NCBI RefSeq assembly: GCF_016899935.1
Contig: NZ_JACJJK010000006.1
Span: 82,155 to 146,154 of the forward strand
Direction of reading: 5' to 3'
DNA length: 64,000 bases
DNA from: Olsenella uli
GTDB taxonomy: Bacteria > Actinomycetota > Coriobacteriia > Coriobacteriales > Atopobiaceae
Positions 7,715 to 16,367 of the stretch are shown piece after piece. The notes under the pieces were generated by a model. The model saw only the letters and a list, made by a program, of their open reading frames with translations, had not been told where the DNA came from and made no database searches. Position 1 is the first letter of the stretch. Every line of letters begins with the position of its first letter. A program made the position numbers and the translations under genes.

Positions 7715-8770
7715 ATGAGTGAGAAGATCGCGCCTCAGGACACCTGCGTGCTCGTGACCGGCGGCGCCGGCTTCATCGGCAGCCACACCGTCGTGGAGCT
7801 GCTCCAGGCCGGCTACCAGGCTGTCATCGTGGACGACCTCTCCAACGCCTCCGCCAAGGTGCTCGACCGCATCCGCACCATCGTGGGTGACGAGGCCGCC
7901 GCGCGCATGACCTTCTACGAGGCCGACGTCAACGACCGCGCCGCGCTCACCAAGATCTTTGACGCCCACCGCCCCGACCGCGTGATCCACTTCGCCGGCT
8001 TCAAGGCCGTGGGCGAGTCCGTCACCAAGCCCATCGAGTACTACTCCAACAACATCGGCAACACGCTCACGCTGGTGGACGTCATGCGCGAGCACGGCTG
8101 CAAGTCCATCATCTTCTCCAGCTCGGCCACCGTCTACGGCGACCCGGACTCCCTGCCGCTCACCGAGGAGAGCCCCAAGAAGCCGGCCACCAACCCCTAC
8201 GGCTGGACCAAGTGGATGATCGAGCAGATCCTCACCGACCTCCACACGGCCGACCCGGAGTGGAACGTCGTGCTGCTGCGCTACTTCAACCCCATCGGCG
8301 CGCACCCCTCGGGCCTCATGGGCGAGGACCCCAAGGGCATCCCCAACAACCTCGTGCCCTACGTCGCGCAGACCGCCATCGGCAAGCGCGACGCCGTCCA
8401 CGTCTTTGGCAACGACTACGACACCCCCGACGGCACGGGCGTGCGCGACTACATCCACGTGGTCGACCTCGCGACGGGCCACGTGGCCGCGCTCGGCTGG
8501 ATGAACGGCCGCACCGGCGTGGAGGTCTTCAACCTGGGCACCGGCAAGGGAACCTCGGTCCTGCAGATCATCGAGGCCTTCTCCAAGGCGTGCGGCCACG
8601 AGATCCCCTACGTCATCGAGCCGCGCCGCGCCGGCGACGTCACGGCCAACTACGCCGACTGCACCAAGGCGCGCGAGGAGATGGGCTGGGAGGCCAAGTT
8701 CGACATCGAGGACATGTGCCGCGACTCCTGGAACTGGCAGTCCAAGAACCCCAACGGCTACGAGGGATAG
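7715..8770 (+). CDS. galE: UDP-glucose 4-epimerase
   Basis: Interconverts UDP-glucose and UDP-galactose for galactose use and glycan synthesis. 351 residues, typical. NAD-binding Rossmann motif TGGAGFIGSH near residue 14, catalytic region with FSSSATVYG and the YGWTK (YxxxK) pair, and the C-terminal sugar-binding part ending WNWQSKNPNGY. GGGGAAGGG precedes the ATG. The polyprenyl synthase gene starts 15 bases after the stop, so the two may be co-transcribed. Confidence 0.95.
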   Translation: MSEKIAPQDTCVLVTGGAGFIGSHTVVELLQAGYQAVIVDDLSNASAKVLDRIRTIVGDEAAARMTFYEADVNDRAALTKIFDAHRPDRVIHFAGFKAVGESVTKPIEYYSNNIGNTLTLVDVMREHGCKSIIFSSSATVYGDPDSLPLTEESPKKPATNPYGWTKWMIEQILTDLHTADPEWNVVLLRYFNPIGAHPSGLMGEDPKGIPNNLVPYVAQTAIGKRDAVHVFGNDYDTPDGTGVRDYIHVVDLATGHVAALGWMNGRTGVEVFNLGTGKGTSVLQIIEAFSKACGHEIPYVIEPRRAGDVTANYADCTKAREEMGWEAKFDIEDMCRDSWNWQSKNPNGYEG

Positions 8771-8785
8771 GCGGACGAGAAGAAC

Positions 8786-9829
8786 ATGGCAGGCCTCTTC
8801 GTCGACTACCTCGCACGGCGGCTCCCCCTCGTCGAGCGGGCGCTCGCGGACTCCGCAGGCGCGCCCCTCACGTCGGAGGGCGTCGCGGGCGACCTCGCGC
8901 GCTACCTCTACGACCCGCTGACGCGCTTCACCGCGAGCGGCGGCAAGCGCGTGCGCCCCGTGCTCGCGCTGCTCGGCGCCGAGGCCGTGGGCGGCGCGCC
9001 CGAGGACGCGCTCTCGTGCGCGGTGGCCGTCGAGCTCTTCCAGAGCGCGGCCCTCGTCCACGACGACATCGCCGACGAGGGCGAGCTGCGGCGCGGCGAG
9101 CCGTGCCTGTACCGCACCGAGGGCACCGGCCTGGCGATAAACGCCGGCGACCTCGCGCTCACCCGCGTCTTTGAGGTGATTCTCGAGGACGGTCGGCTCG
9201 ACGCCGACCGCAAGGCGCTCGTCCTCTCGGAGGTCGCCCGCATGGAGCGCCACACGCTCGAGGGGCAGGCGCTCGACCTCGGCTGGGTCCGCGACGGCCG
9301 CTGGGACGTGACGCCCGACGACTACGCCTACATGGTTCGCAGCAAGACCGCGTGGTACACCGTCGCGAGCCCGCTCGTCCTGGGCGCGCTCGCCGCCGGG
9401 GCCGCGCGCGAGGCGGCGGAGGACCTCGTGCGGGTCGGCATCCCCGCCGGGCTCGCCTTCCAGATCCAGGACGACCTGCTCAACCTCACGGGCGACGCCG
9501 AGGCGCAGGGCAAGGACTTCCGCTCGGACGTCACCGAGGGCAAGCGCACGCTCGCGGTGGTCTGGGCGCTCGCGCATCTCGGACCCGAGGAGCGTGACGA
9601 GCTCGTCGGGCTTCTCGACGCGCACGTCACCGACGCGCGCGACCTCGAGCGGGCGGTCGAGCTGATCGGGCGCGGCGGCGGCCTCGATCGCTGCCGCGAG
9701 CTGGCGCGGCGTCACACGGACGAGGCGACGGGCGCCGCCCGGGCCCTCGCACAGGAGGGTCGCATCACGGTTGAGGCTCGCGACCTGCTGTGCTCTATGG
9801 CAGACTTCTTCGTGGAGCGCGCCAGCTAG
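8786..9829 (+). CDS. Polyprenyl diphosphate synthase
   Basis: Chain elongation of allylic diphosphates with isopentenyl diphosphate. 347 residues. Aspartate-rich motifs: DDIAD in VHDDIADEGELRRGEP (first) and DDLLN in IQDDLLNLTGDAE (second). GGKRVRP is the conserved diphosphate-binding GKxxR region. Chain length (C15, C20 or longer) cannot be set from the motif alone. It follows galE closely and precedes a peptidoglycan-binding-domain gene, so a role in the lipid carrier or quinone pathway is possible. Confidence 0.9.
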   Translation: MAGLFVDYLARRLPLVERALADSAGAPLTSEGVAGDLARYLYDPLTRFTASGGKRVRPVLALLGAEAVGGAPEDALSCAVAVELFQSAALVHDDIADEGELRRGEPCLYRTEGTGLAINAGDLALTRVFEVILEDGRLDADRKALVLSEVARMERHTLEGQALDLGWVRDGRWDVTPDDYAYMVRSKTAWYTVASPLVLGALAAGAAREAAEDLVRVGIPAGLAFQIQDDLLNLTGDAEAQGKDFRSDVTEGKRTLAVVWALAHLGPEERDELVGLLDAHVTDARDLERAVELIGRGGGLDRCRELARRHTDEATGAARALAQEGRITVEARDLLCSMADFFVERAS

Positions 9830-9856
9830 GCGCGCGGGCCACGGTCAGGAGAGACG

Positions 9857-10774
9857 ATGGAAACGATACGCGAAGGGGCTACGGGCGTAGCCGTCGAGGA
9901 CATACAGGAGCGCCTGGCGTCGCTCGGCTACGAGATCGACGCGACGGAGCGCGAGGGTCGCGCCTTCGGCCGCTCCACGGCCACGGCGGTCGCGCGCTTC
10001 CGTCTGGACCACGGCCTCTCGCTCGGCGACGCCGTGGACGCGCCGACGTGGTCGGTCCTCGTCGACGAGTGCTACCAGCTCGGCGACAGGACGCTCTACC
10101 TGCGCCTTCCCAACTTCCATGGCAACGACGTGCGCCAGCTCCAGGAGCGGCTCAACGTGCTCGGGTTCTCCTGCGGTCCGGTCGACGGCGTCTACGGCGT
10201 CCACACCGAGGCGGCCGTCAAGCTCTTCCAGGAGAGCATCGGCGCGCTCGCCGACGGCATGGCGTTCCAGGACACCTTCGACGCGATCGAGCGCCTGCGC
10301 CACGTCTGGGCCGGCAAGCCCGCCGACGGACCGCACCCCCAGGGCGCGATGGGCTTCGCCCGGGCCGCGAGCGTGCTCGAGGCGGCCGGCATCGCCATCA
10401 CCGCCGACGACCCGATCTCGCGCAACGTGGCCGGGCGCATCTGGAACCTCGCCCACGCCACCGTCGACGACTGCGCGCTCGAGCTCGTCGACGCCCCCGC
10501 TGACGCCGGCGACGACACCCGCGTCCTCATCGTCCTCTCGACCGAGCCGCTCCCGGACAACGTGGCCGCCGGCGTGGGCAACCTCTCCCTCGACGACGTC
10601 GACACGCTGCCCCTGCGCCTGCGCACGGCGATCCAGAGCTCCGGCACCACGCCGCGCGCCATCCGCATCGAGCTGCCCGTCGGCTCCGCCGCCTTCACCA
10701 TGAGCGACGCGCAGACCTTCGCCGTGCTCCTGCTCGACGCCATCTGCGCCGCCTTCGACCACCTCGACCTGTAA
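9857..10774 (+). CDS. CwlM-like protein with two peptidoglycan-binding domains
   Basis: 305 residues without signal peptide. Two PG_binding_1 repeats lie at about 7-70 (VEDIQERLASLGYEID) and 88-150 (VRQLQERLNVLGFSCGPVDGVYG). The C-terminal 140 residues suggest a relic of an Amidase_3 domain, but I do not see its zinc ligands. Two such repeats plus an amidase fold without export signal is the layout of mycobacterial CwlM, a cytoplasmic regulator of MurA. The link is inference from architecture. GGAG sits upstream of the ATG, 27 bases after the synthase gene. Confidence 0.6.
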   Translation: METIREGATGVAVEDIQERLASLGYEIDATEREGRAFGRSTATAVARFRLDHGLSLGDAVDAPTWSVLVDECYQLGDRTLYLRLPNFHGNDVRQLQERLNVLGFSCGPVDGVYGVHTEAAVKLFQESIGALADGMAFQDTFDAIERLRHVWAGKPADGPHPQGAMGFARAASVLEAAGIAITADDPISRNVAGRIWNLAHATVDDCALELVDAPADAGDDTRVLIVLSTEPLPDNVAAGVGNLSLDDVDTLPLRLRTAIQSSGTTPRAIRIELPVGSAAFTMSDAQTFAVLLLDAICAAFDHLDL

Positions 10775-10814
10775 GCGGGTCGCCGGGGAGCCCCGGCGAC
10801 AGACGGGAGGGCCC

Positions 10815-12095
10815 ATGTTCAGCCCGTTCCGAGACGCAGACGGCACGCCCAAGGCCCTGGCCGAGGTGGCGTGGGACGACCTCTCCCAGCTCGCCGACCT
10901 CGACGAGGGCTTCGTGCTCGAGTTCAAGCGCGACTACACCTCATCCGTCCAGCGCAAGATACCCAAGATCATCGCCTCGTTCGCCAACTCGCGCGGCGGC
11001 TGGCTCGTGATCGGCATCTCCGACGAGGAGCACGCCGTCTGCCCCGTCGCGCGGCGCGACGCGGACTTCGGCCAGATCATCGGCGAGCTCTGCCGCCGCC
11101 ATGTCTCGCCCGCTCCGCCCTTTGACGTGCGCTTCCTGCCCGACCCCGCCGACGAGGCGCGCGGCGTCGTCATCGTGCGCGTAGACGAGGGCGGGTTTCC
11201 GCCCTACATCGCCGACGGCGTGGTTGAGATCCGCGAGGGCTCCACGTCCGGCCCCGCCACGGGGGCGGCCCTCGTGGAGCTCTACGGGAAGGCGACCGGC
11301 CGGCGACGCGAGATCGCGGAGTTCTGCAACAGGACCGTCTTCTATCCCGCCACGGGCCCCGACGGTCAGCCGCTGCCGCTCTTTGACCTCTACCTCTACC
11401 GGATGGCGCGCCCCGAGGGCGTCCCCTCTCGCGAGGAGGTCGCCGTCCACGTGGGGGCCATGCGCGCCGCGTTCGCCCAGCAGGGCGTCACCTGCCACGT
11501 GAGCCACGCCCACGACTCCCTCATCCTCCGCACGGCCCTGCCCGCCGGCCCGCGCGACGTCCACTCCGCGATCGAGCTCCTTCCCGACGAGTCGATGAAG
11601 CTCACCGTCCCCGCCGTCCTTCTCGACGAGGGAGAGCGCGGCCGGGCCGTGACGCGCATGCGGAGCCTCGGGCTCTTCTCGCCCGAGGAGGGCCACCTCA
11701 TCGACGCGCGAGCCACGATGCGCCGCGTCTCGCGCATGGCCTCGCTGCTCGACCGCTACGTCCGCGCGCGCAGGATCGCCTGGCAGGGCTACGCCGTGGC
11801 CTACGAGCTGGAGAACATGGCCGGCATCATCCTGTGGAGCGACTCCCCCGTCTACCAGGACTACATTGCCGAGAAGGGCGTGCTCTCGTGCGGGACCACG
11901 GACTGCCGCAGCCGCGTGCGCTACCTCGACGACGGCGCGCACGACTCGTTCCGCGCGCGGCAGTTCGCGGGGAGCCACTTCTTCGAGGCGTGCGGCCTGC
12001 CGCTCGGCTCCCCCGACCCCCAGGACGCCGCGCTCGTGGACGCGCTGCTCAGCACCGCGGGCGAGCCGCGACGCGCTGCCACGAATCCCGAGTGA
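10815..12095 (+). CDS. AlbA_2/Schlafen-type ATP-binding domain protein
   Basis: 426 residues. Residues about 30-140 match the AlbA_2 (Schlafen-like) domain: LEFKRDYTSSVQRKIPKIIASFANSRGGWLVIGI, then GVVIVRVDEGGFPPYIADGVVEIREGS, the typical final strand. The rest (150-426) is not recognised; it lacks the HATPase_c_4 domain often found behind AlbA_2. Function is unknown; such proteins are considered nucleic-acid-associated regulators. The last codons (Thr-Asn-Pro-Glu-stop) fall within a GAATCCCGAGT repeat arm (12083-12101), so the C-terminus may have been set by that insertion. Confidence 0.7.
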   Translation: MFSPFRDADGTPKALAEVAWDDLSQLADLDEGFVLEFKRDYTSSVQRKIPKIIASFANSRGGWLVIGISDEEHAVCPVARRDADFGQIIGELCRRHVSPAPPFDVRFLPDPADEARGVVIVRVDEGGFPPYIADGVVEIREGSTSGPATGAALVELYGKATGRRREIAEFCNRTVFYPATGPDGQPLPLFDLYLYRMARPEGVPSREEVAVHVGAMRAAFAQQGVTCHVSHAHDSLILRTALPAGPRDVHSAIELLPDESMKLTVPAVLLDEGERGRAVTRMRSLGLFSPEEGHLIDARATMRRVSRMASLLDRYVRARRIAWQGYAVAYELENMAGIILWSDSPVYQDYIAEKGVLSCGTTDCRSRVRYLDDGAHDSFRARQFAGSHFFEACGLPLGSPDPQDAALVDALLSTAGEPRRAATNPE

Positions 12096-12101
12096 CGCGC
12101 G
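12083..12101 (+). repeat. Solo arm of the V2 element
   Basis: GAATCCCGAGTGACGCGCG matches the arms of the elements at 16061 and 29524 except at the variable positions after GAGT. It spans the stop codon of the AlbA_2 gene and is followed directly by GTTCTTCTCG. Confidence 0.55.
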
Positions 12102-12161
12102 TTCTTCTCGCCGTTCCTGGCGCGCCTCGGCCCCCGGTACCGCCCGCGCGCCCCTTCCTGC

Positions 12162-12167
12162 TACAAT
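12162..12167 (+). promoter_or_regulatory. Likely -10 box of tRNA-Gln
   Basis: TACAAT 14 bases before the mature tRNA 5' end. The same GCTACAATGGC string recurs near 16300 ahead of nfnA. No clear -35 box. Confidence 0.4.
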
Positions 12168-12181
12168 GGCCCCGGCGGCAC

Positions 12182-12256
12182 AGGGGTATCGTCCAATGGT
12201 TAGGACAGTGGTTTTTGGTGCCATCAATGTGGGTTCGAATCCTACTACCCCTGCCA
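12182..12256 (+). tRNA. tRNA-Gln (anticodon TTG)
   Basis: Folds as a full cloverleaf: acceptor AGGGGTA/TACCCCT, D stem CGTC/GGAC, anticodon stem GTGGT/GCCAT with loop TTTTGGT (anticodon TTG, reads CAA), T arm GTGGG-TTCGAAT-CCTAC, discriminator G and encoded CCA. It is immediately upstream of glmU. Confidence 0.95.
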
Positions 12257-12315
12257 CCGCTGCCTCGCGTTATCATGTTTGTGTAAGGGACTCACGCGTC
12301 GCTTGGAGGCTACCT

Positions 12316-13710
12316 ATGCCCATGACCGCGATCGTCCTCGCCGCCGGCGAGGGAACGCGCATGAAGTCCCGTCACCCCAAGGTTATGCACAAGCTCCTCG
12401 ATCGACCGCTCGTCTCCTGGGTCACGCGCGCCGCGCGCGAGGCCGGGGCCGAGCGCATCGTCGTGGTCGTGGGGCATGGCGCCGACGAGGTGCGGGCACA
12501 TCTTGCAAACGAGAAGGACGTCGAGTGCGTCGAGCAGACGGAGCGCCTGGGCACCGGCCACGCCGTGCGCGTGGCGCTCGAGGGCGCGGGCGTCTCCGAG
12601 GGCCCGCTGCTCGTCCTCAACGGCGACGGCCCGCTCGTGGAGCCGGAGACCCTGCGCCGCCTGATCGCCCCCGTCGAGGCGGGCGAGGCTGCGGCGGCGA
12701 TTCTCACCTGGACGCCCGAGGACCCCACCGGCTACGGCCGCCTGGAGTTCGACGCCGAGGGCTCCGTCACGCGCATCATCGAGCAGAAGGACTGCACGCC
12801 CGAGCAGGCGGCGTCCCTCACCGCCTGCAACCCCGGCTTCTACGCCTTCGACGCCGCGCTTCTCGCCGCCCACATCGGCGAGCTCTCCACGGAGAACGTC
12901 CAGCACGAGTACTACCTCACGGACATGGTCTCCGTCCTGCGCGGCCACGACCACAAGGTTGCCGCCGTCTCCACCGACGACGCCGACGAGCTGCTCGGCG
13001 TCAACAGCCGCGCCCAGCTCGCCGAGCTCTCCGCCATCGCGCGCGACCGCATCAACGCCCGCCTCATGGCCGAGGGCGTCACGATGCTCGACCCCGCGAC
13101 CACCTGGGTGGGCCCCGACGTCACCGTCGGGCGCGACACCGTCCTGCTCCCCATGACCATGCTCTGGGGCGCAACGACCGTGGGCGAGGAGTGCGTGCTC
13201 GGCCCCAACACGCGCCTCACGAACTGCACCGTAGCCGACCACGTCTCCCTGGAGGAGACCGTGGGCACGGACGTCACCATCGAGCGTGACGTCACCTGCG
13301 GCCCGCGCGCGTACCTGCGCGGCGGCGCGCACGTGCTGGCCGGCGCGCACGTGGGCACGCACGTGGAGATCAAGAACTCCACGATCGGCGAGGGCTCCAA
13401 GGTGCCGCACCTCTCCTACATCGGCGACTGTACGATGGGCGCGGGCGTCAACATCGGCGGCGGCTCCATCACCTGCAACTACGACGGCGTGCACAAGAAC
13501 CGCACCGTCATCGGCGACAACGTCTTCGTGGGCTCCGACACCATGATGGTCGCACCCGTCACGATCGGCGACGGCGCGCTCGTGGGCGCGAGCTCCTGCG
13601 TCACCAAGGACGTCCCCGCCGACGCGCTCTACCTCGAGCGCAGCCAGGAGCGCATTGTTGAGGGGTACGCCTCGCGGCGGCTCGAGAGACTCAAGAGAGA
13701 TGAGGCCTAG
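12316..13710 (+). CDS. glmU: Bifunctional GlcNAc-1-phosphate uridylyltransferase / glucosamine-1-phosphate acetyltransferase
   Basis: Last two steps to UDP-GlcNAc. 464 residues. N-terminal pyrophosphorylase: LAAGEGTRMKSRHPKVMHKL (nucleotide loop) and NGDGPLVEPETL. C-terminal left-handed beta-helix with hexapeptide repeats and the acetyl-CoA end (YIGDCTMGAGVNIGGGSITCNYDG). Start at 12316 has GGAGG six bases upstream; the frame continues upstream through the tRNA region and is not coding. The stop codon directly abuts the prs ATG. With glmM and glmS at 39-42 kb the window holds the full amino-sugar route. Confidence 0.95.
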   Translation: MPMTAIVLAAGEGTRMKSRHPKVMHKLLDRPLVSWVTRAAREAGAERIVVVVGHGADEVRAHLANEKDVECVEQTERLGTGHAVRVALEGAGVSEGPLLVLNGDGPLVEPETLRRLIAPVEAGEAAAAILTWTPEDPTGYGRLEFDAEGSVTRIIEQKDCTPEQAASLTACNPGFYAFDAALLAAHIGELSTENVQHEYYLTDMVSVLRGHDHKVAAVSTDDADELLGVNSRAQLAELSAIARDRINARLMAEGVTMLDPATTWVGPDVTVGRDTVLLPMTMLWGATTVGEECVLGPNTRLTNCTVADHVSLEETVGTDVTIERDVTCGPRAYLRGGAHVLAGAHVGTHVEIKNSTIGEGSKVPHLSYIGDCTMGAGVNIGGGSITCNYDGVHKNRTVIGDNVFVGSDTMMVAPVTIGDGALVGASSCVTKDVPADALYLERSQERIVEGYASRRLERLKRDEA

Positions 13711-14709
13711 ATGTACGAGAACCTGAGCGAGCCCATGCCGCTGAAGAAGGAAATCAAGCTCTACACCGGTACGGGCAACCCCGCTCTGGCCGAGAAGGTC
13801 GCGGACATCCTGCACCTCGAGCTCCAGGGCCTCAAGATCGAGAAGTTCGCCAACGGCGAGATCTACGCCCGCTTCGACGAGTCCGTCCGCGGCGACGACG
13901 TCTTCTTCATCCAGTCGCTCTCCGGCGTCAACGTGAACGACCTGCTGATGGAGACCCTCGTCGTGGCCGACGCGGCCAAGCGCGCCTCCGTCTCCAAGTT
14001 CACCGCCGTGCTCCCCCACTACTGCTACGCCCGCCAGGACCGCAAGGCGTCCGCGCGCGAGCCGATCACCGCGCGCCTCGTGGCCAACATCCTCGAGGCG
14101 GCCGGCGTCGACCAGGTCATCACCATCGACCTGCACCAGGGCCAGATCCAGGGCTTCTTCGACATCCCCGTGACGCACCTCACGGCCCTGTACCTGATCG
14201 GCGACTACTTCCGCGCCAAGGACTTCGACTGGGACAACACCGTTGTGGTCTCCCCCGACATGGGCCGCGCCAAGGTCGCCAAGCGCCTCTCCGACTACCT
14301 GGGCTGCGAGTTCGCCATCGCCCACAAGAGCCGCCCCAAGCACAACGCGTCCGAGGTCATGGGCATCATCGGCAACATCGAGGGCAAGACCTGCATCGTC
14401 AACGACGACATGATCGACACCGCCGGGACCCTCTGCGGCACCGTCCGCAAGCTCAAGGAGATGGGCGCCGGCGACATCTACGTCTCCGCGACCCACGGCA
14501 TCTTCTCCGGCCCCGCCATCGAGCGCCTCGAGGACGCGCCGCTCGAGGAGTGCGTCGTCACCGACATCATCCCCTGCGAGGCCGCCAACAAGCCCGGCTC
14601 CAAGATTCGCGCCATCTCCGTGGCCAACGAGCTTGCCGAGGCCATCCACAGCGTCTACATGCGCCAGTCCGTCTCCGAGATCTTCGGGGGTCGCGGCGCC
14701 GAGATCTGA
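13711..14709 (+). CDS. prs: Ribose-phosphate pyrophosphokinase
   Basis: Makes PRPP from ribose 5-phosphate and ATP, feeding purine, pyrimidine, His, Trp and NAD synthesis. 332 residues. N-terminal KLYTGTGNPALAEKVADIL, the flexible-loop YARQDRKASAREPI, DLHQGQIQGFFD, and the PRPP-binding loop IVNDDMIDTAGTL (usual form VDDMIDTAGT). The ATG touches the glmU stop, the glmU-prs order seen widely in Gram-positive bacteria, so the two are translationally coupled. Confidence 0.95.
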   Translation: MYENLSEPMPLKKEIKLYTGTGNPALAEKVADILHLELQGLKIEKFANGEIYARFDESVRGDDVFFIQSLSGVNVNDLLMETLVVADAAKRASVSKFTAVLPHYCYARQDRKASAREPITARLVANILEAAGVDQVITIDLHQGQIQGFFDIPVTHLTALYLIGDYFRAKDFDWDNTVVVSPDMGRAKVAKRLSDYLGCEFAIAHKSRPKHNASEVMGIIGNIEGKTCIVNDDMIDTAGTLCGTVRKLKEMGAGDIYVSATHGIFSGPAIERLEDAPLEECVVTDIIPCEAANKPGSKIRAISVANELAEAIHSVYMRQSVSEIFGGRGAEI

Positions 14710-14719
14710 TGGAAAAGGT

Positions 14720-14746
14720 GTTAATTGGGGACAGTCCCCAATTAAC
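14720..14746. repeat. Short palindrome, class P (13+1+13)
   Basis: Perfect palindrome GTTAATTGGGGAC around a single A, starting 10 bases after the prs stop. It has the same size and centre as the copy at 5497-5523. Confidence 0.75.
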
Positions 14747-14807
14747 AGAAACGTTTGATGTTTGGCGGGGTCGCCTTCGGGCGGCCCCGCATCCCATGAG
14801 GAGCAGC

Positions 14808-15383
14808 ATGCCCGCCCAGAAACCCGCAGCAAAACCCACCGCCATCAAGATTGTCTGCGGCCTCGGCAACCCGGACGCCGAGTACGCCCGCACCCGGCAC
14901 AACGCCGGCTTCGCCACGATCGACGCCGTGGCCGCGCGCCGGGGCGTGCGCTACTGGAAGTCCGAGGCCGGCGCGCAGGTGGCCTCCATCACGGTGTCTG
15001 ACAAGGACGGCGAGAGGCGCGAGGTCCTTCTCGCCAAGCCGATGAGCTACATGAACACCTCGGGCGGGCCGCTCTCCAAGCTGGCGCGCGCCCACCACGT
15101 GAGGCCCGCCGAGATCCTGGTGGTCCACGACGAGGTCGACCTGGCCGCAGGCGAGGTCAAGCTCAAGCTAGGCGGCGGTCTCAACGCGCACAACGGCCTG
15201 CGCTCCGTCGCCGACAAGCTCGGCAGCCGCGACTTCGCGCGCGTGCAGTTTGGCATCGGCCGTCCGCCCGGACGCATGGCCGTGGCCGACTACGTGCTGC
15301 GCGAGCTCAAGGGCTCCTTCCTCGAGGACTTCGAGCTCACCGTCGAGCGCGCCGCCGACCTCGTGGAGCAGACGCTGGCATAG
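14808..15383 (+). CDS. pth: Peptidyl-tRNA hydrolase
   Basis: Releases tRNA from stalled peptidyl-tRNA. 191 residues. Motifs: GLGNPDAEYARTRHNAGF with the catalytic His after Arg, KPMSYMNTSGGPL, and VVHDEVDLAAGEVKLKLGGG with its Asp. ATG 14808 has AGGAG upstream; ATG 14796 would add four residues. It lies downstream of prs across a class P palindrome. Confidence 0.93.
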   Translation: MPAQKPAAKPTAIKIVCGLGNPDAEYARTRHNAGFATIDAVAARRGVRYWKSEAGAQVASITVSDKDGERREVLLAKPMSYMNTSGGPLSKLARAHHVRPAEILVVHDEVDLAAGEVKLKLGGGLNAHNGLRSVADKLGSRDFARVQFGIGRPPGRMAVADYVLRELKGSFLEDFELTVERAADLVEQTLA

Positions 15384-15399
15384 GGGCCGCGCGGCAGGT

Positions 15400-15753
15400 C
15401 TAGGGCTTTCGTTTGGCCAGCTCCTCGCACAGGGCCGGAATGTCCCTGCTCACGATGTCCCAAGCCATCTCCTTGTCGGCTTGGTAATAGACATGTGCAA
15501 GCAGGTTGCGAAATCCTTTGATGTTTCTCCAAGGCTGGTCGGGGAGGGCCTCCTTGAGATCATCGGATAGCATTCCGGCATCTTCAACAATCTGAAGCAC
15601 CAGTATCATGATGGCGTCATAGGCCAGCAGGACGGCTTCGGAATCATCGTTGATGAACGAATCGCGCGTCGTAGCGGTAAACGAGATGCGGGCAGCCAGG
15701 CGTTCGCCGTTCTTCACTATCCGGTCGATGCGTCGCTGGTCCTTATCGAGCAT
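15400..15753 (-). CDS. hepT: HepT-like HEPN ribonuclease toxin
   Basis: 117 residues with the HEPN signature RX4HXY: RNLLAHVYY near residues 82-90. HepT toxins cleave RNA, in known cases tRNA, and are silenced when the partner MntA transfers AMP to the motif Tyr. ATG 15753 overlaps the ancestral stop of mntA (15743-15745) by 11 bases, the usual coupling. In the sequence given, the antitoxin frame runs into this frame without a stop, so the toxin could also be made as the C-terminal part of a fusion. Confidence 0.82.
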   Translation of the reverse strand: MLDKDQRRIDRIVKNGERLAARISFTATTRDSFINDDSEAVLLAYDAIMILVLQIVEDAGMLSDDLKEALPDQPWRNIKGFRNLLAHVYYQADKEMAWDIVSRDIPALCEELAKRKP

Positions 15754-16122
15754 AGACGAGCACCTGCTCCCGCTCGATCTGCGCAAGAAAGTCGGCGTCA
15801 AAGTCCTTGTCGCGCGCGCGCGCACAACGTCTACGCTGGCGCCGCACTGACGGGAGAACTCCTCCCGTATCTCATCCAGGTCGCCAAAATCGAGACTGGC
15901 GCCCCGCTCGATGCGCAGGTCAAGATCGCTCTCGTCGGTGGCATCGCCGCGCGCTTGAGACCCAAAGACGTAGGCACGGGTCACATCAAAGCGCGGGAGA
16001 ATGCGCGCCGCCGCTTCGGCATGGCACGTCTTTCTCTCTGCCCGCGCCCGGTCACCTTTGCCAAGAATCCCGAGTAGCGCGTACCCAAATGGCTCCTGAG
16101 GCGCGCGTAAACCCGGATTCAT
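15743..16122 (-). pseudogene. mntA: MntA-like nucleotidyltransferase antitoxin, frameshifted in a GC tract
   Basis: The nucleotidyltransferase core is intact: GSQARGDATDESDLD is the GSX10DXD motif. At 15811-15823 there is a 13-base alternating CG tract. As written the frame then reads ATRTLTPTFLRR and continues into HepT. Removing one GC unit restores DKDFDADFLAQIEREQVLVYAR and a stop at 15743. So either a slipped-strand mutation, a phase-variable switch, or a sequencing error. The N-terminus is uncertain: the only in-frame ATG (16122) lies inside the V2 repeat. Confidence 0.72.
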
Positions 16123-16186
16123 GGTCGTCCGGACAAGAATCCCGACTAGCGCACGGCGAGAAGAGCGCGCTACTCGGGATTCTTGG
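16061..16186. repeat. Two-hairpin dyad element of 126 bp, class V2
   Basis: Outer arms of 21 bp (16061-16081 and 16166-16186) are perfectly complementary and contain GAATCCCGAGTAGCGCG. A second arm pair lies inside (CCCGGATTC near 16112 and GAATCCCGACTAGCGC at 16137). Between them is ATGGTCGTCCGGACA. The copy at 29524-29641 shares arms, order and the ATGGTCNTNNGGACA spacer. It lies between divergent mntA and nfnA. Confidence 0.8.
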
Positions 16187-16367
16187 TAGCGCCGTCGCCG
16201 AGAAGACCGCACTTCTCGGCCGCTGCGGCGCACGCGGCGAACACGCCTCGCCGCCCGCCGCTCTTCTCGGCCGCCCGCGCCGGAATGCGCCAGCGCTAGG
16301 CTACAATGGCTTGTTGGAGGGGCCGCGCGGCCCCACAACGAGGGAATGCAGGAGAGGAGTGCGGTTA

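Noticed and set aside
15400..16338. A single designed MNT-HEPN fusion gene
   Set aside because: The sequence after the CG tract is clearly the out-of-frame remnant of a normal MntA C-terminus with its stop overlapping HepT, so a frameshift explains it better than a true fusion gene.
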